DNA of 64,000 bases from Lineus longissimus (GCF_910592395.1 NC_088325.1:5301501-5365500); one strand, 5' to 3'. Positions 38,159 through 51,515 are shown, counted from the stretch's first letter. Numbers and translations: made by a program. The notes: a model not told the origin generated them from the letters alone.

Positions 38159-40375
38159 CTAGGTCACCAGGCGATTCTGAAACATGATGTTCTTCCATCT
38201 CACCTGCTGAGCCTTATAGTAGATACCCTGATCAAATACAAGGACAATGGTCTTCAATTCCAATTGATCTGCTAGTCGGATGCTTCTCAGTAGAACGGTG
38301 TATACAGTACTCATATCTGTAGGACTTGCATCAATTACTGGCAGATATGCTATGGTACTGACCAGTGGTATAGCGGAGGAGTTTAAGAGGGTGTTGAAGC
38401 CTGTCCATCCAGGCAAGGTCTCATCTGATTGATCTAACTTTGAGATCACAAAAGCTGTATCAATGATATGTGCGGCCCTCTCAGCAGTCAAATCATCTGG
38501 TGACATGTCTTGCTTTTGATATGTGCTTGGTGGTCCTTGCTTCTTCCCGGCATAATACTGAACAATGTTCTTTTCAGGAGTTTTGACAGTGCGACTGTGA
38601 CTTTTCTTCAGGTTCACTTCAATGGCTGTTTCTTCACCTTGATCACATCGCTGGATGGCGATACCATTAGTGTTGTGGGTGGTGCCTGCCCCCGACATTG
38701 TCTCTTCTCCTAAATCGTTATTGTCCCATGCTAGAGTTGTAGGTACATTCTTTTTCAACCCAGGAGGAAGTCCATCTTCTATCATCATCTGTCTCTCTGC
38801 AAGAGCTGTATCATACACTAACAGTTTTGAGTTTGAAATGGAATGGCCCAATCCGCTCAACAGTCCTACGATTTTGGAAGAGCCTGAATGGTGTCTGATT
38901 GCCATGCCCAATGCCAAATGCTTTGGTGTGTCTACCCTTCCTTTTCCTGCTAAATATACAATGTCTTGACAGATAGACAACATCTTCTCCCTTGTTTGAG
39001 ACTTAGTCTGGACATAGTTTTAAAAAATGTATTTCATCTGATTCACCCACACACCAGGTCAGAAAGTTGAAGAGCTGAGGGGGAACGAAGGATTTTACTG
39101 CCTTGTCGTCAAGAGAACTAGCTGTTGGAGGCCATGGACCATGTCTGTAGGGAACTTCTGCAATTCTGTTTCTAAGATATGTAGCTGCCCTGAACATATC
39201 CCTGCATCCTTCTTGTTCATGGGGTTGAGGAACAAAGTAATCTTCTGTTTCTAACTCCTCATCGTCTTCGGTTGTATCATCTGGCTCGGTGCTGCTATCA
39301 AATTGAAGAACTTTCGATACATGCCTAAACTCACTAAGGACAACCTCACATGAGTTCCTGTTTTTGGTTTTTACAAATATCAACTGAGGGTATGTTTTCT
39401 CAAGTCTCCTTTTCAATTGGCAATTCCTGAAGCGTATTGTCTCCCCAGATTCCCCAATTTGGACCTCCTCTACCATGTCTACGAAAAGTTTTGTTAGTTC
39501 ATTCAGTCTTAATACTTCACCCCCTTCGATAACTCTCGACACTATTACGTCTTGACAAAATTTATTGAAGCTTTTGGAATGTTCAAATGGTCTTCCTGGT
39601 TTGGTTTTTTGCTCCTATTCTTTTGATCTTTGAGAACCTGCCTGCCCTACACTAACTCCCCTTGTATAATCCCGGTAACATGATCTGTGGTAGTGTGCCT
39701 CTTTTGCAAGCAAATCAGTGTCTCTAATTTGGAGGAGAAGTTGTTCATCTTTCCACCAAGTCTCAATGCAGTTGCAGAAGCGTGTGCCACACACTGCACC
39801 AAATTCTCAGTTGCTCGCTTCCGACTGTGTCTATTTGTTGTCCTCTTTGTTTTATGGCATAAACAACATTCTACTGGAAATAGGGTAAGTCTTTTCCTGC
39901 TTTCTTTATGAGAGTTCCTCACTGGTGTTTCTAACCTCGAGTGACTGATATCAGGTATGTTCTTATCTGCGACTTCACTCCTAGCCTGCTTAGATGGAGT
40001 TGGCCCAGTTTGGATACACGGTGTTCTAACAATGGATATTAGCAAAGGAGGTTCTGGGATTAGGGAATCCTCAACATCATCTGTAACTGTAGGCTCAATC
40101 ACGGTAGGGCAATGTGACTTCTTCCTACCAGCTTTCAGTCTTTTCATAGCACGCTCAATTTTGCTTTTGTCTGTGAACCGAGAATAACATTTCGAGTGAT
40201 ACCCAATACTGGACAGATGTACTGAGCATGTACTACAGGATATACACCCTTCATTGCCATTGAACAAGGTATCATGTTTTTCGCAATTTCCTCTTTCTTG
40301 AGACAAAAGAACGGCTAAGTCTTTCTCAACACCATCTAAGGTTAACCAGTCTTTGACTTTTTCACATATTTTCAC
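38159..40375 (-). pseudogene. Repeat-encoded zinc protein of a widespread invertebrate family, broken
   Basis: Three minus-strand frames in order (40375-39647, 39542-39003, 38983-38159) read as one protein. The N-terminal part has Cys/His clusters (C-I-S-C-x2-C, then H-x3-C, and later C-C-L-C). The middle is acidic. The last part has C-Q-D-I-V-Y, T-P-K-H-L-A-L-G, H-S-G-S-S-K-I, D-N-N-D and P-G-W-T-G-F-N. From memory, similar multi-copy proteins occur in corals, molluscs and lancelets without known function. Breaks near 39600 and 39000 and an abrupt end at 38159, within a segment where relatives continue, mark it as a 3'-truncated pseudogene, probably from a transposon. Confidence 0.6.
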
Positions 40376-40650
40376 ATAAGCCTTTTGAGATAACTTACTT
40401 CATTCACCTTCTTCATCTTTACAAATATGAATGCAGCATTTCATGGAGGCTGCCATCTTGCATTCTTGAGACAATAGAGCTTCTTGATTGGTTAATTGCT
40501 AATATATATGTCTGTTTATTCCTCCTATATAGAAGATTACAAAAAAAATTCAAAGCAACATATAACAACTAATGTACACTATTTACATACTTCTAGCTGT
40601 TGTCAAAAAATATGTAGTCTTAGGCAAGGAAAACATTTTAGATAATTAGC
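40376..40650. other. Short non-coding gap, probably LINE 3' untranslated region
   Basis: It lies between the zinc-protein pseudogene and the end of the LINE ORF2. AT-rich; no tail repeat is clear. Confidence 0.35.
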
Positions 40651-43600
40651 CTAAACATTCCAGCACTGAGCTGTGATCCGAAAAAGTGCTACATTTTCTT
40701 CATAATCAAAAGCGGAAAGTTGTTTCCCGAGCAATGTTTCTGTGAGTTCATCGTCGCACATGTTCCACAATGCTGTGCTGAGTTCAACTGGGCATTCATT
40801 TTCAATTTGTTCCCAAAATTTCTCACGTTGGGAGGAAAAACCTGAACATCCACAGAAAAAATGAAGTTGCGGATCGGTATAACATTGAGTACATCGATTG
40901 CACTTTGTTTCTGTGATAGTTTCTGGTAGTGTGTTTAGCTTAGCTAGGAAGGCATAGTTGCTTTTGTGTTTCCGATCAGTTTGAGCGGTTGTCCATATTA
41001 AGGACGGATAGTCCAGAGACTTTTCAATGTTTAATATTCTGAAAAGATTATTGCGTGTACATTCTGCTCTGAAGTTTAAGTTTTCTTGATTGAGAACAGA
41101 TTTTTGAACTAAAGACTTCCAGGGGGTACCAGTTGGCACACTCAGTTGACCACTTTCAGTGAACTCTTTTAGGGAGTTTGATACCTGTCCATTACTGTCA
41201 TTAAGTTTGGCACATACCCGAGACAAGTTTCGGAACTATTTGTTCTGTTCAACATTGAGCGGAGCCGAAAATTGAAAACACGCCTGGGGAGTAGGTGCTC
41301 AGGCATTCTTGCTAACTGTCCAAAGAATAGAAGACATTGTTTATCGATGAGTGCTTTTAGGCTTATACTTCCTATCATGGCTTGTGTTGTTACAGTTCGA
41401 GTGATTTTGCTAAATCCTTGCATTCGTTTGAGACAAAATCTGTGAGCACGCTCTAAGATCATTAAGTCACGTTCAGACATATTGGACCATAGTTCACTGC
41501 CGTAAAGTGCCTTCGGAAGGCATATTCTACAGTAGATATGGTAACTGGAGATGGGATTAAATTTGTTGGGTTGCATCCCCGGACCTAGTATGCACATGAG
41601 AGTTTTCTTTAGCTTTTGAGCGGCGGAAATTGCTGTTGTCGTTGTTCGGCTGTATTTGTTCTGTATTACACCAAGGTGTATGTGCGAAGCGGCTTCCTTA
41701 ACCGGTTTGTCTCCAAGCGTCCACGTTCGTTCATTGGAAATGCTTTGCCATTGATGCTGTGTCTCACCAAACACCACAACAATGCACTTGTCTGAGTTGT
41801 AGTCGTACCTCCACTTGGTTGAATATTTGAAACTGCATGACATCATGTGATCAAGACCATATTTGGCAAGTGAGACGAGGGTTAGGTCGTCAGCATGACA
41901 GGGGGAACCACATTCTATGTCTCCTAGTTTTGCGCCAAAATTTGTGTTCTCTAAGGTATAGAGGAGATTGTCCATATACAGCAGATAGAGCCACGTGGAG
42001 AGCACTCCACCCTGACGAATGCCTTGTTTGATGCTGAACCACGGTGAGTACATATCATTTTCCATGACACAGCTTTCAATATTTTGGTAGCAGGTTGCGA
42101 TAATGCGCCATAGTTTGCCTCGTACTCCAAAGTTAAACAGTTTGTAAAGCAATCCATCTTGCCAAACAGTGTCATAAGCCTTAGCTGCATCTAAAAAACA
42201 GGTGTACACTTTAGAATGCCTTTCTAGTAGATGCGATATTGTTTCTTGGAGTACGAATGTCGTTGAGACACAGCTGCGCATTTTCTGATACGCGCTCTGC
42301 TGTTGATGGGGGAAGATAATGTTCTCCTCACAGGTCCATATTTTAAGCCGCTTGTATATGAGTCTTTCAAACAGTTTGTACACGGTTGGCAGCAGGGTGA
42401 TTGGACGGTAATTGTTTGGGTCACTCCTGTCCTTTCCCTTTCCTTTGTGTAGGGTATGGATAACACCCTGTTTTGCATCTTTCGGTACATGTTCTGTTAA
42501 CATAAACTGATTAAATAGGTTCGTTAGCGCTTTGTGAAGTGCAGAGCCACCGTATTTTAAATGTTCATTGGAGACTCCGTCAAGTCCCGATGCTTTGTCG
42601 TTTTTAAGAAGTCGTAGACATGACTCTACCTCTTCTTGGGTAAATGGTCGTCAAGGACAGATATGTGGATTCCTTGCGATTGGTTTGCCATTTCACGAAT
42701 TCTTTTTTCCACTTCCTCTCTAAAAGTCTCGTCATATTTACCACTCTGGTCAGGTTTGTAAAGATTCGCAAAGTAATCTGCCCATTTGGAGCAGATGTCA
42801 CTGGTGTCATATACCACTTCCCCGTTAAATCGCATGGGAGGAGGTGGTCTCTCTTGATTGCGTTGTTTACTTTTCAGTAATTTCCAAAAGAGCGTTTGGT
42901 CAAATTCTGCTGCTTCATTTATTTCATCATAGAATTGCTCCTGAAGTCTTTCATTTAAACGTCGCATTTCGGCGCGAAATCCTCGTTTGCTGTCCTTGTA
43001 TTGCTTTCGTGTATCACTGGACATAGCTCTGTGTTTTCCCGCTAAGACCCAAGCATGGCGTAATTGACGCATTTTTGTATGCAGATCTTTTAAGCACTCG
43101 TTCCAATACGGACGGAGTCTTTTGTTGAGATTGCTTTTCGGAATAGACAGCTCAGCAGCATTTACCATGGTGCTTATGATTTGATTGTAGTGGTCATCAA
43201 CATCACAGTTTGAGGCTGAGGGGCTGGACTCGAATGCTGGCAACGTAGCTTTTAGGGCTGCGCAATAATGCTCGATTCTTTGGAAGTTTGACCGGATACA
43301 ACGTGCCCAATGAAATGTTGTACGTTTCGGTCTTTTCACATTTTCGCGATTATCTGTTTGCTTTACGTTTCTATTCTCGCAGGCATATGTCATAATCACG
43401 GAGAAGACTGGGAGGTGATCTGATGTATTGAGGGTTTCATCATCGATTACCTCATTGTCCTTCGAATGTTCTAGTGTTACCGAGCTCACACAGATGTGAT
43501 CTATGAGCGTTTTGTGGGAGCCTTCGTACGGGTCAAATGTAAATATTGGCCCTTTACAACAGGAGCTGACAGGAATTGAGTGCAAGTTAGCATTATTAAG

Positions 43601-43978
43601 AAAGGCTGTTAGCACGCGCGTTCTTTGGCAGTTCGGCCTTATTGGCATTCTCTCCCCTGTGATTTGAGCGTTTAGATCTCCTAATACGATTACGTTTCCA
43701 ACCGAGTCATATACATCATGCACTTCGGCAGGGTAGTCAACATATTCTACGAAGAACTCCACTGGATGATTGACGCTTGGTAGATATACCATAATGATAA
43801 AAGTGGGTCTGCGATTTGGGATGCTAACACATATTCCGACGATTCGGTCACCCTCTATATTATATATATCTAGTGTTCTTATCAAAGGGGAGAGGGTTCT
43901 GTGCCACATTATTGCTACACCTCCCTTCCCCCTGCGATTCATATGCGACGAAAGAAGATCAATAGAGAGGTTCCGCAC
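40651..43978 (-). pseudogene. LINE ORF2: endonuclease, reverse transcriptase and C-terminal Cys motif
   Basis: Frame 43978-42626 holds the APE-type endonuclease (G-K-G-G-V-A-I-M-W-H, V-L-G-D-L-N-A-Q, D-H-I, S-D-H-L-P-V). Frame 42503-41169 holds the reverse transcriptase (Y-R-P-I-T-L-L-P, L-D-A-A-K-A-Y-D-T-V, G-I-R-Q-G-G-V-L-S, H-A-D-D-L). Frame 41226-40651 holds the tail with C-x2-C-x10-C-x-C. Single-base shifts near 42640 and near 41210 break it. The catalytic A-D-D pair of RT is intact. Confidence 0.9.
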
Positions 43979-44427
43979 CGCCTACGATTACGATTACGAT
44001 TACGATTTGTGTATGACGTCATCAATTTTGCAGCAACGTCATCAGCCCTGAAATCGTCTGCGGCATATTCGGTTCGTTTCTACGACGATGGCGGCTAATC
44101 TTCGTAAGTGATAAACGATCATCGAGAACGTCAATTTCATGCACTTCCAAAGTATCCCGGGTCACGTTTTTCACAAACAATATATTTTGACTATGCACGC
44201 TAGACGTAGGACCTGCAAATTTCATGGCCAAAGCTGTTTTAGACCGTCACGACTGCAATGAAATAGGAATGAAAATTCGCTCTGTTCGTGAGCCGTGGGT
44301 TTCTCGAATGACATCAAGAGTATTTTTGCGGAACTGAATTTAGCTGCTTCTCGATGCGATTACGATTACGATTACGTTTTCCGAAATCGTAATCGTAATC
44401 GTAATCGTAGGCGGTGCGGAACCTCCC
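43964..44427. mobile_element. MITE with microsatellite-like inverted ends, inserted in the LINE endonuclease
   Basis: Ends are GAGGTTCCGCACCGCC followed by (TACGAT)n repeats on the left, and (ATCGTA)n followed by GGCGGTGCGGAACCTC on the right. The inner 370 bp is unrelated. Endonuclease codons continue on both sides. Boundaries are good to a few bases. Confidence 0.75.
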
Positions 44428-44478
44428 TATTGTCTGACACACCGTACGATTTGTAGCTACTGTTGATTGTATCTAGAA
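44428..44478 (-). pseudogene. Short LINE endonuclease scrap between two insertions
   Basis: Seventeen codons (reading F-L-D-T-I-N-S-S-Y-K-S-Y-G) continue the ORF2 frame between the large transposon and the MITE. This orders the parts of the LINE. Confidence 0.75.
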
Positions 44479-44500
44479 AGGGCATGTTCACTTTCGTTTT

Positions 44501-46524
44501 GTGACCAAGTTTTGTGATCCTTGGGAAAACGGAAAAAGCGAGGAATTTGAAAATTGCAGGGATGATACAATGATTAAAATGATTAATATTGGGTGAAATG
44601 ACAATTCGTTTACTTGTCATTAACTAAGACAAAAGAACAATTGAACTGATTAGGCCTTGTGAAAATGCCATGATTTTCTAAATATTACTTCAGAAATGGG
44701 TTGTGCCGGTCATGAGAGCTCCAAATAATCCAATAATTTGATTCATAATTATCAGAAACACCCCAAAAAATGACTTTGAAATTCATCGTTTAAGGGAGAG
44801 TTGACCTCAGATGAACTATTAATTCCTCAAGCCATTTTAAAAATAGCCATTCATTACTTCGAGTTGGGTATTACATGAATCTGTTTGTAACACAGCAGAT
44901 TGAACCATTCAACTGTGGGGGTGTGCACTGCGTGCTGGACAACAATGGCCACAGTGAACAATGAAGGCCTAGGGTTCATAGGCCTATAGAATGGCAGATG
45001 TGCTGAGCTGCCATCATTTTCCTATTGAAGGACACAAAAAGCCAATTGTTTGAGTTACCTGGGCCTACTGCTGATGAACTTTCTAATAGTTTTCTTTACT
45101 TTTAGCTCCTAAAAATGTCGTAATAAATGTATTGAATCTCAATATGGCCCTACTCTTTCATAAAAATGACTTGTTCTTCATCAAGAGGGCATAATGAGAA
45201 TGAATGATGTCTATAAAAGTGATCAAATCCAAATGGACATCAGAAAGAAAAGAAATGATAATAAAATGAACCATTTCATCGCATTTGCTACAGATAAGAG
45301 TTGGGTTTTCCCCTGGATATCACCAGTCTTCCTGTTGCCTTTTTTTTCTTCAGGGTGTTTCTAACAAATGAAACCAATGGCAAATATGAAAGCGGATACC
45401 AGTACCATTTCATTTGTGAGAAAAGTATAGTTTGGTGTTCATAAGCCTACTGTCAACACATCTATACTAGGCATGCTTGAAATCCCTCAATTGTGAAGCA
45501 CCCACCACAATGAACTGCATGCAGTGAAAACTACCCAGTGGACTTAGGGGACAGACACACCAATAAGAGGACTTTGTATGGCAATGAATGCTTTAGATGA
45601 TAAGGGAAAGAGCAAGCATTTGGCCTTCTGGTTTGATGTTCCCCCCCCCCCCCCCGATCAGTGTGATATAGCTTATTATTGTAGTTTGTTTTTTCTTCTA
45701 TGAACAGAACTTGTGTTGAACCGTGCAAGGCATACATTTTTAGTTCAACAACAAATGGATTTGATTACATGAGGTTGCCAAAATCATCATCAGCGCCACC
45801 ATAGGAGTAAAGAGAAACAATCGGACAGAATTTGCAAACCAGGAAAACATCCCAAGTGCGCATGTGCGATCAATCATTTTTGCCTGGGGCGAGGTGGCAG
45901 ATTATGACCAGTTGTTTATCTTTTCTCCAATGGTGGCACTGATGTCAAGTGTGGCAAATGAAATGATGATTACCTCTGAGACATACACTGGAAGTGTTAT
46001 TTGTGACAAATAACCCCATATCTAATTTAACACATTATTCTTTCAAAATTAAACCCAAACTATTTTAGCAATTGTCATCTGAACATTGTTATTCTTCTAA
46101 TTGCCCGAGGAATTTATTGTCTGGCCATACTATTGATATACTACTGTGAAGCCTGCAACGCATCTGAAATTGAAAAACGACACTGGTTATTAGAGAATAA
46201 AACTTATGGTATAGGTTGTCCTACCTATCTGCAATCAACTGCCCATAAATGGAATCATCAGTCACATCCCCATCAGTTTATCCACAGTCAGAATCACCAG
46301 TAATCCAAAGGAACAAAAGATAATCCAGGACTTGAATCCAGCAAAGTACGTTATGAACACAGTCTAGGCCAAACGTCAAATCACCTCAGTATCCAATGGA
46401 ACAACAAATAATCCAGGACTTGAATCCAGCTAAAGTATGCTATGAACACAGTCTAGGCCAAAAATTGAACGTCAGAATCATATGAATCATATGAATCTAG
46501 TCAAACTGCTTTTATGAACATAGT
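44501..46524. other. Transposon left flank, no gene
   Basis: No supported ORF. It contains a C-run near 45643-45656 and two near-duplicate segments around 46310-46345 and 46395-46450 (AATCCAGGACTTGAATCCAG, TATGAACACAGTCTAGGCCA), a local tandem duplication just past the transposase stop, plus a third AACATAGTCTAGGCCA at 46517. Confidence 0.5.
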
Positions 46525-49500
46525 CTAGGCCAAAAAGAAAACATTCAGGGTAAAGTTGTTCCCTTGTTGGTCCCAAGGTGATGCAGCCACTGGTTGCCTA
46601 TCATCATCCATCCTCCACCAGATGTTGTTGGGGTCTCTTAGATAGGCGAACCAGTGGCCCACATTGCACTGGTCCCCAGAATGGCACATGATGCCTTGAA
46701 TTATCTTGCCATCTAGGGTACCTCCCTCTGGAGGTCTAATCTTGGTCATGCACTTTTGATTGCCTGATCGTCTGTTGACCTCGATTATAGTTATAGGTCC
46801 ATCTACAGTGATCTGAAACCCCTGCGAGTGGCGTTCACAGACTCTCCCATTTCGTCCTTGGAATTGACAGTGACCCTGGAGAATACCTGAATTTGCAAAG
46901 TGATCATGGTAAAGATCGATAAGTGACACTGCTTGGGGGCCACGTGGAACGTTAATCCTTAACACGGTGCCATCCCTCACCAACTGTAAGTCAATGTGCC
47001 CCAGGGGGCAGTGGAATTGCCCTGGCCACGAAGTGAGAACTCCTTCAGGTATACTGAGTTTTTCCAACAAGCTCATTAGAAATTCTCCTGCATCCTGGTA
47101 TACTCCTAGCACATACCCTCTCCCATCAATTGTGGTATTCAGAGTGGTAATGAGTTCCTGGACAGAGAAAGGTGCACCCTGTCCAGCCATCCTGGCACAA
47201 ATATCAAGAAAGGTGTTGTCCACAAGATTTGGTTGATCACCTTGTATGTGCTGGCCAAGATTCACATGATTTAAACACTGGAGCACAGCATTGCTGTAGC
47301 AAATGTTTGCGTCATTGATCAGTCGTGATCCTGGATATTGGGGCGGCATGGGCTCATCATTCCTGTCCACATCAGCAATGTTGGTCACTTCAGAGTCATG
47401 GGTGTCAGGGATCTCAGATTGTTGGGGACTTGTGCTCTGTTGTGGTGGGCGTTGTCTTTGTGTCCTACGGAAAACTGGTGTGCGACCCCTTGGCGCAGTG
47501 TAGCGAGGCTGAAGGGGTTCTGGCAGCTTTGGGTCGGCTAGATGACATTTTCTTACTACAGGATCCCGAAACCTCTCCTCAGCACACAGTATCATCAGAA
47601 GTGCGGCTACATGGGCATCTGACGTGAGCATACGGGAGCCAAGGTCCCTCTTGGCAGCTGTCCCACAAGTCCAACCACAAAGTCTCTGTAGCGGCCCAGT
47701 AAATCCTAGATAGTTCTCCAACTCGCTGTTCCTCGGTGAACCACTCTGTGTGAACACTACTAGAGGCCGTTTCATGTTCCCCGGGTTTCTGTTCGTCCTG
47801 TTTGCCGATGGCATTTTCATCGTTATGATGGTCACTCCTGTCTCGGGCCACTGGAAGTAAGTTTCATTGTTCCAGCCATCCGGAATCTCATCGACATTTG
47901 TGAAGTAAACACGGGTGGTAACTGGAAGTTCACGTGCCATGTCCCAGTATTCAGCAATACTTTCGAATTGGCCCATTTGAGCACCGATTTCGAGTTGCTT
48001 ACAATGGGTAATGTAAGAACAACCCCTACGAACCAAGTACGGTCCAAGAGTGAATTCGTATATCTGCTGTGCACTAAGAGCCGGCAAGTCAAGGCGGTCT
48101 CTGAGTTGACCAATGTCTCCGACTTCAACACTGTTCCACTGAATACTCCTGGCAGAAGGGAACTGCAGCACATGAGGAGGAAGAGTGACTGAGGGGTCAT
48201 GCAGGAAGTTACTGATGTTGAGTCGGTGCTTAATCAGCTTCGCCAGGCGAACCTGCTCCTGATCATCCACGAACTTTATGTTGAATTTTGCATGGAACTG
48301 ATTGAAATGTGACACTGCAGCTAGCCATATAAGGTAGATACGAGGACAATTCACATAATCATTAGGTATACCATATTTGTTGCAAAATTGTTCTCCAAGT
48401 GGTTGGAGGAACTGATAAGGTATTATGTCCAGGATTTTTTCATCAGCAATAGCTCCATGAAATTGTTCTACTCCGAATCTGAGCTTTCCAACTATGATTT
48501 TGCTGTTTTTTGTGAGAACAGGGTCGCTGGGAGATGCCGTCATCTCAATTTTACCACTTGTTGGATCAACTTGGAGAATATCCTCATCCCCCTCACTAGG
48601 CCATATTAGCCTGCAACCATTCTCAGAACACCACTGCTTCAGATTTGTCACATTTTGTTGGCTTACATTATGTGGCACATAGATGTACCCCTTGTCCACA
48701 GCGAGTATCACGAAGTAGTCCGAGGTTCCTTGAAGGAGAGACAGAAGTCCCTGAGGTGCGACCTCACTGTCAGCCTGACTTTCGCATAATTGCAACTCAA
48801 CACCACACAGATTGCTATCACCACACCTTGGGGTGGCTGCTGCAGCCACAGGAAGTGTCAAAACCACATGTCCTGTAGTATCCACCAAAGTAGAAAAGGT
48901 TATGAAATGCCCTCCCTTTTTGGAATAATAACAATCCTTCTGTTGCTCATAATCCATTGAGTTCTGCACCTTCACTTTTTTAGAATCCATGCTTGCAGCA
49001 ACAGGCATCCTTGAAGAACCATCTTTTGGATCAGAAAAGTAGGACAGCAACTCACTATGGATGGGGGATTCTCGACCTTTCATATTGGAGTAAACATCAT
49101 TTTTCTCAGAGTCACTTAGGTTACCAAACCACTGCAATGGAAGGCTTGAGCTATTGAGAATGTCAGCACACAACTCAGTCCAGAAAATGTCATTGGCAGT
49201 TGGCAGACCTATATCAAAGTACGCAGCCAAATCACGAAACTCTACGTTACTCCGCATTTTGTGCCGATACAACAATACTCTAGCAGAAGGATCCAAACTA
49301 CGGCAGGTTGACTTCTGGGTCCTCCCCTGCTGATGCTCCCACACAAGCAGCCAGAACTGTTCCTTTTTCATGCCTGTGAGATTCTCTAGCTTCCAATCTG
49401 GCATCATCCATGGCTTTCGCATGTGATTCCAGTCCCGTCGTCGGTTCTCAGGCCATTCATGTCTTGGAAACTCAGCATCATAGCAACTGTCTGATACCCC

Positions 49501-49789
49501 ATAAACATATGTTCCATCAGTGTTGTTTTCACTGCGGCTGGAGGTTTGGCCAGGCCTATCGTTGGGACTGGCAGTTTCAGAGTCTACGTCGTTGTTAGCA
49601 GCAGTCTCCGGTTCATCATCAGAAGAGGCGGTGTCCATTGGTTCATCATGGCTGGCGGTGTCCATTGGTTCATCATGGCTGGCGGTGCCGATTGGTTCAT
49701 CATGGGTGGCAGTATCAGCGTCATCATGTTGACCATCAATTGTCCCATTGCCTTGGACGTCTGGATTACCTTGGTGATATTGAGCCTGT
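46525..49789 (-). CDS. DDE transposase fused to a C-terminal ubiquitin-specific protease (C19) domain
   Basis: An intact ORF of 1046 residues from ATG 49665; the frame is open further to a TTACAG acceptor near 49795, so an upstream exon is likely. Order (numbering from 49665): acidic H-D-E-P-M-D-T-A-S repeats; helix-turn-helix-like region (about 95-170; N-V-E-F-R-D-L-A-A-Y-F); DDE core with D227 in ASMDSKK, D324 in LAVDKGY and E400 in RFGVEQF; a linker to about 770; then a USP fold. The USP Cys box is NICYSNAVLQCL (C789), followed by YQDAGEFL (858) and a His box VGHWFAYLRD (H1004) with M-D-D-D (1020-1022). Both catalytic sets look complete. The transposase half resembles the HTH_Tnp_4/DDE_Tnp_4 group. 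Fusion with a deubiquitinase is not something I know from a transposon. Confidence 0.85.
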
Positions 49790-50935
49790 AATAGAACAAG
49801 GAATTGTTGCAGTTACTAGTGAGTTATACATGACACTTTGCACTTTGCAGGTGGGCTGCTGTAGGCACATGCCTTCCCTATTTAATACCTTTTTTCTCCA
49901 GAATCAAATGATTTTAGTTTTAATCAGCTGAAGGCTTTGACAAAGTAGTGGTTCATGAACTTACAGCAGTCATCCAATGCATGGCAGTACCAGTCCCAAG
50001 TGTGCAATTTCAGAAACTAGTGGACCAATTCAGAAAGTGCTGATACTTGGTATCAAATGAAAATGTACCATGAATACATTTTAGTTGAAATGTTACAATT
50101 GCTAGGTAAAATCATTTTATATCTTTAAAACACTGAAACCTGGCAGAGAAAGAACTGACCACCGGTGTAAACCTTGAGGGTAAAATGATGTTTACATCGT
50201 ATTTCTAATCTTTTGCTCTAAAAATCAGGAATCTTCGTTTTAGATACCGTATACGCAAATATTTTTGTGAGGAAAGATTTCGCGATTTGGCCCTGCACTG
50301 ACTATTTCGCGAGGAATAATGTTCGCGATGGGATCCCAAAAATCTTTGTAGAAAATTCCGATATTCTCCTGATCGATGGAATTGGTGCTAATCACTCTGA
50401 AAAAATCACAGAAATTCGTCACTGTGTGGTTGTTTTCCTAGAATTTTCCTTGTTTTGATTTATGTTCGCGGGGAATAATCTTCGCAATACCGAATTAAAT
50501 TATTGTGTATACAGTAAGTAGGCATTTCGTGTGTTACTCAATTTCAAGAGTGCAATAAATCATTGCAATCGACTGATATTTTCTGAAATCGCCCTTGGGA
50601 CATGGACTGACCTTACCCCTGCAGCCCCTTATGGAATCTTTGATCTTAAAAAAAGTAAAAACTACCAACCTACGCTATATTTTTTAGTTTTGTTATCAGA
50701 AACACAACCTAACAAAAAAGCAGTACACCCGGTAATGGTATTTCTAAGAATCTATGAACGTTTTTGGTAGTTTTCACTTTTTATAAACAATCACTATTCC
50801 AAGTTGTAAAGCCCATTTACAATGTACACAGCATCCTCATCAGAGGAAGCCCTATGCACATTTCATGTACATTTTTTTTGGTTTTCACCCTGGCCCATAT
50901 TGCTGGATTGGCAGCCCTTTCTAAACTAGTGGAGA
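49790..50935. other. Transposon right flank, possible 5' exon or promoter region
   Basis: It contains the likely splice acceptor (minus strand) of the transposase gene near 49795. Further out, 50245-50515 is a short repeat with TTCGCGAGGAATAATGTTCG and TTCGCGGGGAATAATCTTCG motifs and mirrored ATACCGTATAC / GTATACAGTA ends, probably a MITE. I could not identify the missing first exon. Confidence 0.4.
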
Positions 50936-51107
50936 TACTGTAAACCCCCTTATTTTCGCTAGTGACTTGATGACCGTATTTCACCCTTTAATCAAATGTC
51001 TCCTATGGCAATCTAAAAATGCATGATAAGAGTAATACAATTTCGTGCCTTTTTACTTGTATTTTTGCGTTTAACGAGAAAAACATTTAAGAGGTTTACA
51101 GTACTCC
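50936..51107. mobile_element. MITE with TACTGTAAACC ends
   Basis: Mirrored ends TACTGTAAACCCCCTTA and TTAAGAGGTTTACAGTA enclose about 140 bp. The ends resemble those of the MITE at 34709-34930. Confidence 0.55.
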
Positions 51108-51193
51108 AGAGGATTTTCAAACATGGTGGCTTTCCCGAATTTGACAATGGCCACCTGTTGGCCTGGGTCGTATGTACACACCCTCTTCAATGA

Positions 51194-51515
51194 ATAGACC
51201 TCTTGCCTTAGTCTGACTCAGGGGCCGATTGGCCGGGGGTAAATTCTAATGGCTTCATGAATTGTGAATCCCTGTATCTCAAAATCAACTTGGCCGATTT
51301 TCGCCAAACATTTTACTGAAAGTCTAGATCAGCAACATACCATTTTTTTACAAATCTCTGTAGAATGTTTATCATGTCTACAAGCAGAAAAAGTTTGGTG
51401 AAAATCGGTCCAGTAGATTTTAAGATATAGGGATTCACAATGTATAAACGACATTAGAATTAGCCCCCCCCCCCCCTCCATCAGCCCCTTTATCGGACAA
51501 AGGCAAGAGGTCTAT
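51194..51515. mobile_element. MITE of about 320 bp with 16-bp inverted ends
   Basis: ATAGACCTCTTGCCTT on the left and its complement on the right. A second inner inverted pair is based on AAATTCTAATGGC / GACATTAGAATT and TGAATCCCTGTATCT / AGATATAGGGATTCA. A poly-C run lies at 51464-51477. Confidence 0.65.

Noticed and set aside
47303-48882. Several plus-strand frames opposite the transposase-USP gene
   Set aside because: All overlap a 1046-codon intact frame with clear domains and none shows motifs of its own.
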